This document shows, in pieces, positions 48,343 through 57,133 of a stretch of 64,000 nucleotides of DNA. The stretch covers positions 710,358,196 through 710,422,195 of the forward strand of contig CM068367.1 of NCBI GenBank assembly GCA_034769895.1. Direction: 5' to 3'. This stretch comes from Magicicada septendecula (Eukaryota > Arthropoda > Insecta > Hemiptera > Cicadidae). Made by a program: the position numbers and the translations under genes. Each line of letters begins with the position of its first letter. Position 1 is the first letter of the stretch. The notes beneath the pieces were generated by a model that saw only the letters and a list, made by a program, of their open reading frames with translations, was not told the origin of the DNA and searched no databases.

Positions 48343-48960
48343 ATTCATTCACCAAATTTGTCTGGATGTATCCCATGCGGCAAGCGTTAGCTTCGACCAC
48401 TGTAAGTATATTGCAGGATAGATTATTTAAAGATTTCGGTACACCCATACATCTAGTGTCAGATAACGGACCCCAGTTTAAGTCAAAGGAATTCAAGAAC
48501 ATGTGTTTCAAACTAGGGATAGACCACATTACCACTACAGAGTATCGTCCGCAAGGTAATATAGCTGAAAGGTATTTGCGAAACCTAAAATCTGCTTTAA
48601 TAGCCTACCATGCAAACGACCATACGTCTTGGGACCAGAACCTATCTTGGATACAATTCGCCTTCAATTCAGCCTATCATGAAGGACATAAGTATACACC
48701 ATTTGAATTATTGTTTAAATAGAAACCTAACCACCCATTATCCACTAAGTGGAAAATACATGAGTTACTACCCCACGAAATTAGGGATAAAGATATAAAG
48801 AAAATCTGGAATGAAGCTCGCGCTAATTTAAGAGCAAACTTAAAGAAATCGCGAAAATATCATGAGAGGATTAATAATAACAATGTAGTAAAGTACCAAA
48901 TCGGTGACTTAGTAATGTATACAACACACCCGACGAGTAGTGCAATCGATAAGACCACCT
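48195..48960 (+). pseudogene. Gypsy copy 2 integrase core region
   Basis: Repeats the integrase core landmarks of copy 1 (VDSFTKFVW, VSDNGPQFKS, RPQGNIAERY). This region of copy 2 is broken. The 3' untranslated part then runs to LTR 3 at 49636, with a slightly longer A-run than in copy 1. Confidence 0.85.
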
Positions 48961-49635
48961 CCAAGCTATCATACTGATGGTGTGGTCCTTACCAAATTCA
49001 CAAATACTTAACTCCAGTGACTGTAGCCCTGTACGAACCCTCTACTCAAAAGTATGTACGAAGAACACATATTTCGCGGATAAAACATTATCACGAAAAA
49101 GGAAATGATAGAGTGCAAGCAAACTAAATGGAGAAAAAAGGTATATTTTTGTACTCAACTGGTAAAGCGTACTTGAGTAACCACTTGTTTACCTAATCGT
49201 ATAGATAGGGATGAGGCCTGATCAACCTCGGATCCTATTCAGCGAAAGTAGAGAAAAGTGAGAAGTCAGCTGATGTAGAATATAAATCATAAGTAAGTAA
49301 TACATTACTTAAAGAGTAATTCTATAACAAGAGTAACTCACAACTAAAGAAAAAACCGGTAGTAGTCGTAAGTAGTAGTCTTAAGAAGAATTTAGTATGT
49401 TTTCAATATATAATTTATAAAGTGTGAATTTTATGTAGTCTAAGAATTAGTTTGTAAGGCGTTATATATGTTGATAATAGGAAGAAGTAAGTCGAGAGTG
49501 ACTCGTGCACCTCATAAATTGTAAAAAAAAAAAAAAAAATAGAAATGAGTGAGAGAAAATTCACTCCAGTATACTCCTAACTGACCTAATAACCCATAGA
49601 ATACCCACCCGGTGTCATCTTTAAGCGGCGTAGTA

Positions 49636-51156
49636 TGTAACGATTTTAAAATAGGAATCGTAATATGGAGTAAAATTTATTTTTAAATCGCACCTTAAAA
49701 TTAATATTACATCCCTTGATTAACTCAAAATAATATTTAATAAAAAGTTTACATGACAAAAGGAATGCGAGTGTAAAGATAGGGAAACTAGTTAATAATT
49801 TACCATGCACTGACGTGCATTAACTGGAATTAACCTGCATACAGATTCTTTTACTAAACAAATAATACTGGTAAAACTTGAAATTATTCAAATAAGTAAA
49901 CAATGATACAGTAGTATACTATTTAATTTTGATGTAAAGCATAGCTTTGGATAATAAAAAGGTTAAACTTTAAATACTGTAAACAGCAAATAAAGGTGGA
50001 ACTATTTTGTTGTGATGCGTAAACTCCGCGCAGTTAACTTACCTGTCCTGACATAATAATAATGCAGTCGAGATGGAGCGCTCTCGTAGTAAACACTACA
50101 CCCTTGAACCATGCCCTGAAGTACAAAGATATTTTAATTTAAAAGTGCAGATATAACTATGTGTAGAGGAAAGTATCAGTAAAGTAGTGTTTTATAAAGA
50201 AAAACGTAATCTATTAAATTAAATGGAATAAATAAGTGAGAGGGATGACATCTCTAGTGACTAAGTGTAAGATCTCCAATGTTTGTTTAAATTAAAAAGG
50301 TACAATGTACCAAAAGTGAGAACATTTCATAAATAACGATGTAACGTGCACTTCTGTGGGAAACAAGAACTTTCACTCGAGTTGTACTACTAAAGATGCT
50401 TAGCTACCAGACTTCATAGAACAGCATAACCGCTTCATTAATTACCAGGATCTCTTCAGGAACTTCACCCGGAAAGTAAACTACCATAACCTTCAACCAT
50501 TTGTGGACACCAGGATAACCTTCAAGGACCAAGGACCAGGATACGGAGTAAACTTCACAATATCACAGGTGACACGGAGAGGAGACTTCTCTTCCGTGGT
50601 TAAATGTCATTAAAACCAATGTTTGCAAAAGACAGTTTAATAAACTATATAAAAGACTTTAATTATTGTCGATTTGTAAATTGTATTATGTCTTACGACT
50701 AAAATTGTTTGTAATAGTAATTAGTGCTTGTAGTATAAAGCTTTTCAGATACTAGAGGTTAAATTAAGTCCATTCTTCAAATGCCCCCCCCCCCAAATAG
50801 TATAATAACTTAACTTACTAACCAATTTAATATCCCGGATTCATGGAAAAAGCTAGCACATAACAATACTTTTGTTGTGGCCACCTTTTTAGAAAATATT
50901 TTGTAAACTTTTATTTAGAAAACCTTATGGTAAAAAAATCCATGTAGAACTATAAAGGATAGCACCTAATAAAGAGATTTTATTACTTAACACAAAATAC
51001 TGAGTGAATAAATCATCAAACACCCCAACAAACATTCCTTTCATTCTAAGTACTACTGCTTGTTAAGAAGTTGATTAAGACTATGGCAGCGCGTGCAATT
51101 GATCTGAAGCAATTACGCACTGGTTCCCGACGTTATAACGTAGGTAAGACGTTATA
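49636..51156 (+). repeat. Gypsy LTR 3 (right)
   Basis: About 1.52 kb, starting TGTAACGATTTTAAAATAGG and ending GACGTTATA, followed by ATTT, the 4 bp also found before LTR 1. Small private differences from LTR 2 cluster in the last 650 bp. TATATAAAAG is at 50646-50655. Confidence 0.87.
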
Positions 51157-51160
51157 ATTT

Positions 51161-52034
51161 ACTTCAAGTATGTTATAACTTAATCATGAAATACAGAAGA
51201 GAAGAAGCTTCTATCTGCTGTAAAAAAATATATATTTTTTGTTTGTTAAATGATTCAAGTTTTGTAACACTACAAATGCTGATATTTTCCTTCTTGACAC
51301 AGAATTTAGACATTTTGTTTTCAACGTGTAAGCAATGGAAATAAAAAAAAGCTAGACTCATTTCTTAGAGGGAAACAGCTAAGAAGTCAGTACAAATATC
51401 TCGAGATAGTACTAATGTCAAGGAGGTAAAAGTTTTGTAACCATGGGAGATGTAAGATGTTTACACAACTGAAGACAAGATGTTTACAACTAGTAGAAGT
51501 GAAGAGAAGAATAACTTTTACAAAAGAAGCATCTACAGTGTGGGAAAATCAGATAACAATTAACTACATTAAGAGTTAAAGAAGGTTTTTGGGAAATTAC
51601 TGGTGTGATGGAAATGTTTTCTTAAAGTGGTTTGAAAAGAGATGTAGGGCCTACCTGTACTACAACTGCTTAGGAAATCAGGATTGGACCTGTTTTCAAG
51701 TAGCAGACAGAAACGGCAAAACTAATTGGGTTAAAAGAAAACAAATGTAGCAGTATTAAGGAGGACTAAAGGAGAAATAGATGATAAGTTAAAAACCCTA
51801 CTTTTGAATTACGCGCCACTGTGCTGTAACAAAATATGCAGAGTTGGTGTTGTTAGGTTGCGGCCTACATCACAAAATTTGGTTTGATGGATGATTTGGG
51901 ATTCTGTTGATAGTGATGGAATCACACACACACATTTGTAGGAACCAGAATACAATTACGGCATGATGAGGGAAATGCTGGAAAATTCAATTTCGGAATT
52001 GTTTCTGAAATACGCATTAAAAAGTGCCAACCGA
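51161..52034. other. Unassigned spacer between the Gypsy array and the Penelope-like element
   Basis: Nothing recognised: AT-rich, no long frame, a short CA run at 51925-51935. Confidence 0.4.
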
Positions 52035-52050
52035 AACTGAAGTATACTAA

Positions 52051-53625
52051 ATGCATTACCAAACCCTAAACCCTAAACTAAATGCATTACCAAAAATACA
52101 TAAACCTAACATTCCCATCAGACCATTAATAAACAACACACAGGCCCCCTCCCACAAAATCGCAAAACAACTAGACAAAATAATCAGAGAAAACATTAAT
52201 CTCAGTAACAACACATCTATCAAAAACAACATCGACCTAGTCAGGAAAACTGAACACATCCACATCCCACATAACTCAACTCTGGTATCTTTTGATATAA
52301 CCAATCTATACACTAATGTCCCCATCAAAGAAACCATCCAAACACTAGAACAACTACTCAGACAAAACAACACACCTGAAACACACATACAAGAGATCAT
52401 CACACTTACCAAAATAATAACTGAACAAAATTACTTTACATACAATAACAAGATATACACACAAACAGAAGGTCTCCCGATGGGATCCCCCATATCAGGA
52501 ATACTAGCAGAAATATATATACACAACATAGAACAGAACCACATAATAAACAACAACAAATACACTAACAAAATTATATACTGGCACAGGTATGTAGATG
52601 ATATATTACTTTTATTCAAAGGCAACACAAGACAAGTTGAAAACTTCCACAAATACATAAACACTATACACCACAAATTAAAATTTACACTGGAAATTGA
52701 ACAAAACAATAATATAAATTTTCTAGACCTAACAATTAACAAAACTAACAATACTCACACGTACAAAATATACAGGAAACCAACCACAACTGACATGGTT
52801 ATACACAACACATCAAACCACCCAACACAACATAAACATGCGGCCTTCAACCATATGCTCCATAGACTAACTAAAATACCCTTAAATAAACAAGATTACA
52901 CCGACGACCTCAACACAATAAAATACATAGCAATCAAAAACGGTTACAACCCTAATTTAATAAACACACTACACAAACGCATCAAAAACAAAAACAACAA
53001 AACACAAAATACCATCAACACACAGCACAATAAATACATCACACTCACATACCACAACTCCTACACACACAAAATCGCCAACACATTCAGAAAACACAAA
53101 TACAAAATAGCATACAGAACAACCAATACCATCAAAAAACACATCAATAATATAAACACAGACATAGACAAATATAACAAAACAGGTGTTTACAAATTAA
53201 ATTGTAATGACTGCAATAGTTTCTACATAGGCCAGACGGGAAGATCTTTTTCATCCCGTTATTCTGAACACTTAAAAGCTTTAACCAACAACAATATACA
53301 CTCCGCATTTGCCACACACATACACACAGAAAACCACAGTTACACCAACATAGACACTAATATTGAAATTTTACATTACTTACCCAAAGGTCGAAAACTC
53401 AACACAGCTGAACAATACGAAATATATAAACACCACACAACACAACCAAACAACATACTTAACGATCAATTACAATATAAATCACATACACTTTTTGACA
53501 CAATTATACAAAAAACAAACATTAAGTTGAATCACCGCGCCAATCCCCTTCCTCCACGCACCACCCCCACTACACCTTCCACACAACAACCGTTACCAAA
53601 TGATGGCAGTCTGTCTCTAAGCTGA
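52051..53625 (+). CDS. Penelope-like reverse transcriptase with GIY-YIG endonuclease (N-terminally truncated)
   Basis: A 524-residue open frame. RT motifs: PKIHKPNIPIRPLI (14-27), VSFDITNLYTNVP (79-91), GLPMGSPISGILAEIY (141-156), and catalytic YVDD at 181-184. The GIY-YIG nuclease starts at GVYKL (379-383), with CNDC (385-388), FYIGQTG (391-397), the conserved Arg in SSRYSEH and a later Glu in TAEQYEIYKH. PLE proteins copy their RNA at the nick made by this nuclease. Whole proteins run about 700-900 aa, so the N-terminus is lacking; the first Met here lies in junction sequence and is probably not a natural start. The TGA stop lies inside the CTGAAGA of the ribozyme-like motif. The frame is otherwise unbroken, suggesting a fairly recent insertion. 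Confidence 0.9.
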   Translation: MHYQTLNPKLNALPKIHKPNIPIRPLINNTQAPSHKIAKQLDKIIRENINLSNNTSIKNNIDLVRKTEHIHIPHNSTLVSFDITNLYTNVPIKETIQTLEQLLRQNNTPETHIQEIITLTKIITEQNYFTYNNKIYTQTEGLPMGSPISGILAEIYIHNIEQNHIINNNKYTNKIIYWHRYVDDILLLFKGNTRQVENFHKYINTIHHKLKFTLEIEQNNNINFLDLTINKTNNTHTYKIYRKPTTTDMVIHNTSNHPTQHKHAAFNHMLHRLTKIPLNKQDYTDDLNTIKYIAIKNGYNPNLINTLHKRIKNKNNKTQNTINTQHNKYITLTYHNSYTHKIANTFRKHKYKIAYRTTNTIKKHINNINTDIDKYNKTGVYKLNCNDCNSFYIGQTGRSFSSRYSEHLKALTNNNIHSAFATHIHTENHSYTNIDTNIEILHYLPKGRKLNTAEQYEIYKHHTTQPNNILNDQLQYKSHTLFDTIIQKTNIKLNHRANPLPPRTTPTTPSTQQPLPNDGSLSLS

Positions 53626-53675
53626 AGAAGGTGAATACGTACGCCGAAACACGTTCGACGAGAAGAGAATAAACA
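53606..53675 (+). ncRNA. Hammerhead-ribozyme-like motif at the Penelope-like 3' end
   Basis: CTGAAGA (53622-53628), stem II GGTG (53630-53633) with CGCC (53642-53645) including one G-U pair, then GAAA (53646-53649). Stem I: G-C at the core, internal loop TAA/GAC, TCTC with GAGA, then TCT with AGA across a bulged G. The stems differ in sequence from the copy at 10.4 kb but still pair. Stem III is minimal. Hammerheads in Penelope-like elements are established; this one is an inference from the fold. Confidence 0.6.
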
Positions 53676-53721
53676 GTAAGTTCACAAGAAAAAGTTTCAT
53701 TTTTAGATAACTGAAGTATAC

Positions 53722-54585
53722 GTACAATATGTGTTTAATCGTATCTATAATACTACGTTTAATTTACAGAGATGATTATATATTATAATATATACAACAT
53801 AGGTATAATATGTTATACAACGATGATTAGCCTACATAAAATATCCATGTTAAGAGTTGAAAGTAGTGAAAACGTAACATGCCACTATATAATTGGAAAA
53901 TCTCGATATAAATAATTGTGAGTTTATGAATCCAATAAAATATTTAAAGAAAAGGAAGTTTTCTTAAACATGAAGTCGTCAGTGTTAATATTATTTATAT
54001 GTAAATAATATTCCTTGTGTTTACAAAACTTAATTGTACTGGCCGTTATTCAGAGAGGTGGGCTAAACTGTTATTTTAAAATACTAGGTATGAAAATACC
54101 GTTCCAAAAAAATAACAGGTACAAATACCTGTTATTATATACTATATATACATAACCTATATTATCCTTTGTAAGTAACTCGTTTTGAGTTTCCTGCAGG
54201 TCTCCTGTGTAATATCTTCAAATAAATACACTGCAAGTAGGTTTATTCTCACCTAGGTAAACCTATTAATATATTAATAAACCTACTTGCTGTGTATTTA
54301 TTTGAAGATATTATACAACCTATACTATATAATTTGTTACAAGAAATAAATTGAAACTAAAAGTATGAACAGTGTTACTTTACACTGTGACTTTATTAAA
54401 CTATTACTGTTTAAATGAAAATAAGAAACAAGAGAATTTATAGGCCTATCTCCCTTTGGGAATACCAATTTAAGTTTTCACTAGTAGTAAACAAACTAAC
54501 ACTGGTTAGACAAATCAGTTGCGAAACTCGGGGCAATTAAATAATTTAGAGTAGGCCTACACGTAATACCACAAATAATAATAAT
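53722..54585. other. AT-rich spacer with one foldback
   Basis: No gene seen. Apart from the hairpin at 54211-54312, it holds short repeated pieces built on AAATACTAGGTAT and AATAACAGGTA, which recur at 57.1-57.5 kb. Confidence 0.4.
54211..54312. repeat. Foldback (MITE-like) element, ~35-bp arms
   Basis: The left arm AATATCTTCAAATAAATACA... (54211-54246) pairs with the right arm ending TATTTATTTGAAGATATT (54295-54312), with near-perfect complementarity around an AT-rich middle. It resembles a short non-autonomous DNA transposon or a hairpin left by one. No coding capacity. Confidence 0.65.
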
Positions 54586-56259
54586 CAGAATGATCACAGT
54601 TGTACACCACTATATAAAAATTATCCCGATTAGCACTTTCAAGCCTCACAGCCCATCGTCGGGATAATTTTACTTCCATATTCCTTAAGGAATGGAAGTA
54701 TGGTGATGGCAAAAAAAATCGTGTTCGAGATTATTGCAGATTCTGATTCTACTACACTCAAAACATGAAAAACAGTCGTTTTCCGAAAAGTGTCTGTGTG
54801 TCTATCTGTCTGTCTGTCTATAGATTTTTTTTCTATGGCAAACGATAACTGCCGCAAATTCAAACAGAATCAAATAATTTTTTGCATGCAGCCCTGATTT
54901 GCAGAGTACTCGCGACCTATTGTTTTTGGTGAAGATCGGTTGAGGGAAAGGGGTAGTTTACCTGCAACGGCTTTTTTTTAGCAAGGGTAATTTTGTTTGT
55001 TTGGCAAACGATAACAGCCGCAAATTCAAACAGAATCAAATAATGTTTCGCATGCAGCCCTGAATTGTAGAGTTCTCAAGATCTGTTGATTTTGGTGAAG
55101 ATCGGTTAAGGGAAAGGAGTAGTTTACCTGTAACGTTTTATGTTTTAACAAGGGTATTTCCTATGGCAAACGATAACAGCCGCAAATTCAAACAGAATCA
55201 AAAGATTATTTGCATACAGCCCTAAATTGTAGAGTTCTCAAGACCTATTGTTTTTGGTGAAGTTCGGTTGAGGGAAAGGGGTAGTTTACCTGCAACGTTT
55301 TTTTAATAAGGGTATTTTCTATGGCAAACGATAACAGCCGCAAATTCAAACAGAATCAAATAATGTTTTGCATACAGCCCTGATTTGTAGAGTACTCAAG
55401 ACCTATTGTTTTTGGTGAAGATCGGTTAAGGGAAAGGGGTAGTTTACCTGTAACGTTTTATGTTTTAACAAGGGTATTTCCTATGGCAAACGATAACAGC
55501 CGCAAATTCAAACAGAATCAAAAGATTATTTGCATACAGCCCTAAATTGTAGAGTTCTCAAGACCTATTGTTTTTGGTGAAGATCGGTTGAGGGAAAGGG
55601 GTAGTTTACCAGCAACGTTTTTTTAACAAGGGTATTTTCTATGGCAAACGATAACAGCCGCAAATTCAAACAGAATCAAATAATGTTTTGCATACAGCCC
55701 TGATTTGTAGAGTACTCAGGACCTATTGTTTTGGTGAAGATCGGTTAAGGGGAAGGGGTAGTTTACCTTCAACGTTTTTTTATCAAGAGTATTTTCTATG
55801 GCAAACGATAACAGCCGCAAATTCAAACAGAATCAAATAATTTTTTGCATACGTCCCTGAATTGTAGAGGTCTCAGTGACTTTCGATTTTGGTGAAGATC
55901 GGTTAAGGGGAAGGGGTAGTTTACCTGCAACCTTTTACGTTTTAACAAGAGGAAAGTACTTGAAAATTTATTTAAACTTTTTGAAACAATGGTAATTGTT
56001 AAAAATAAAATAATTTTGTTGCCAGGCAATAAAATTATAATTTTTTCATTTTAATGTAATATAATATTTTTCATTTAATACAGCAATAAAAAGGCAGGTA
56101 AGACACAGCCTGGCTGTTTGGCTGAAAATGATTTTAAATATAAATCTAAGAATATGGAAGTCATGTATGGTTCTCCATACCGATATTTTATATAGTGGTG
56201 TGCAACTGTGATCAATCTGATTGTGATTTCAACCACTAACACAAATTTCTTCATTAGAC
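54586..56259 (-). mobile_element. TIR element with a satellite core
   Basis: Left end: CAGAATGATCACAGTTG, then ACACCACTATATAAAA. The right end (to 56219), reverse-complemented, reads CAGATTGATCACAGTTGC, then ACACCACTATATAAAA, giving inverted repeats of about 35 bp. Inside, in reverse orientation to arrays A and B, are the CCTTAAGG hairpin, the CAGACA-type microsatellite (54790-54825), about seven satellite monomers (54830-55950), and the start of the palindrome block (CATGTATGGTTCTCCATACC near 56163). The right end continues with a one-sided extension (GTGATTTCAACCACTAAC) that also flanks the foldback at 59.3 kb. No transposase. The asymmetry, microsatellite, hairpin and tandem core recall Helentron-associated (HINE/DINE-like) elements; a plain MITE with a tandem core is the alternative. 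Confidence 0.65.
54830..55950 (-). repeat. Satellite monomers, short array in reverse orientation
   Basis: About seven ~160-170-bp copies of the monomer found in arrays A and B, here on the minus strand (GGTTAAGGGAAAGGGGTAGT, GGCAAACGATAACAGCCGCA). Neighbouring monomers are very alike, for example 55140-55310 and 55480-55640, so local duplication is recent. Confidence 0.88.
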
Positions 56260-57075
56260 AAAAAATAATGTGAAAAAACATCAGAAACGTATAATAAAAA
56301 CATAACAGTAAGCCACAAGAGTGAATGAGAATAAACAAAATTTTACAAATAAAAATAAAAAACAAACTGTAATAAAATAAATATAAATACATAAATAAAA
56401 ACTTATAAATAATAAGCAACACCAAAAGTAAATTAAATGCATTACAGATTCTTGGATTTCGTTGTCCATGACGTGTCCGTTACTTAACTAAATATCACTA
56501 TAATATTGACGACTCGGAAGACTAAGTTTTTTATAAGTAAAAACGTAAAGTAAAACGTACAAGGTAAAACTTTACGTTTTTACTTATAAAAAACTTAGTG
56601 TTCCGAGTCGTCAATATTATAGTGATATTTAGCATTACAGATATTTAAGGAACAGGACTAGATAAAGTGGATAAATGTCCATTACAACAATCTCATCATT
56701 TACGTGAGATGTGTAGTGAAGTTAAAATCACATTAATAAAAAGTATAATATAGCTTATCAACATCAGCCATTCTATAGGTTATAACTCAATATAATTAAA
56801 TACAACTATTTCACTAACGACTCGGAACACAAAGTTTTTTCGAGTAAAAACATAAAGTTTACCAACCGCTTTTAGTTACAAGTTGGTGACTAGTATAATA
56901 TATAATTTATTAGTATATAATCTGTATTATATATCTGCATATCACACGAGAATAAATGTAACAGCAGGATGAATTATTTTCTTTATTAAAAACAGCTTCG
57001 TCTCTTTGCGCAGAATGAAGTATACAGGACGAAAAAGTGGCTCGTACTATAGTTCCTACTCGAAATATGCTTGAT
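56260..57075. other. Spacer with foldback repeats, no gene
   Basis: AT-rich. Contains the hairpin at 56488-56632 and a half copy of it near 56818-56865. Short open stretches on the minus strand are low-complexity and unconvincing. Confidence 0.4.
56488..56632. repeat. Foldback MITE, ~60-bp arms
   Basis: Left arm CTAAATATCACTATAATATT..., right arm ending AATATTATAGTGATATTTAG, almost perfectly complementary over some 60 bp. The sequence contains GACTCGGAA and GTTTTTTATAAGTAAAAACG. A single-arm relative sits at 56818-56865, so this is a small family and not a chance palindrome. Confidence 0.75.
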
Positions 57076-57077
57076 AC

Positions 57078-57133
57078 TACCTGTTCCTAAAATACTAGGT
57101 GTTCCTAAAATATTAGGTGTTACTAAAATACTA
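57078..57133 (+). repeat. 18-bp minisatellite, three units
   Basis: Tandem units based on TGTTCCTAAAATACTAGG, with the last units slightly diverged. The same AAATACTAGG core occurs near 54078, 57180-57215 and 57250, so it is a dispersed local motif. Confidence 0.6.

Larger units (their letters stand above)
36815..49635 (+). mobile_element. Gypsy copy 2 internal region, split by a nested LTR element
   Basis: The same gag-protease-pol order as copy 1 at near-identical sequence. The left gag part is 36815-37716 and the right part resumes at 45206. Protease lies at about 45985-46465, RT/RNase H/integrase zinc finger at 46453-48342 and integrase core from 48195. The 7.5-kb nested element (37717-45205) inserted within gag with a 4-bp duplication. 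Apart from that insertion there is at least one other break, so this copy is dead. Confidence 0.88.
27162..51160 (+). mobile_element. Tandem Ty3/Gypsy array: LTR-internal-LTR-internal-LTR, with a nested LTR element
   Basis: Three LTRs in the same orientation (27166-28679, 34646-36161, 49636-51156) enclose two internal regions that are nearly identical over gag, protease, reverse transcriptase, RNase H and integrase. The 4-bp sequence ATTT precedes the first LTR (27162-27165) and follows the last (51157-51160) but does not flank the middle one. This fits one insertion later doubled by unequal crossing-over between LTRs. LTRs begin TGT and end GTTATA; each has TATATAAAAG as a TATA-like box (28171, 35651, 50646) and a C-run of 10-12. 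The middle and right LTRs are more alike than either is to the left one. The array looks young; copy 1 looks close to whole and copy 2 is clearly broken. Confidence 0.88.
52048..53708 (+). mobile_element. Penelope-like element, 5'-truncated, with 13-bp target duplication
   Basis: Bounded by AACTGAAGTATAC at 52035-52047 and again at 53709-53721. It holds most of one open frame (RT plus GIY-YIG), the hammerhead-like 3' motif and a 3' tail with CAGTAAGTT and GTTTCATTTTT. The 5' edge is irregular: ATGCATTACCAAA occurs twice, separated by CCCTAAACCCTAAAC. The N-terminal region of the usual protein is missing, so the copy is truncated, as is frequent in this class. The plus strand is markedly poor in G. 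Confidence 0.85.

Noticed and set aside
52056-52751. Minus-strand open frames opposite the Penelope-like reverse transcriptase
   Set aside because: By-product of the G-poor coding strand, which leaves the complement free of stops.
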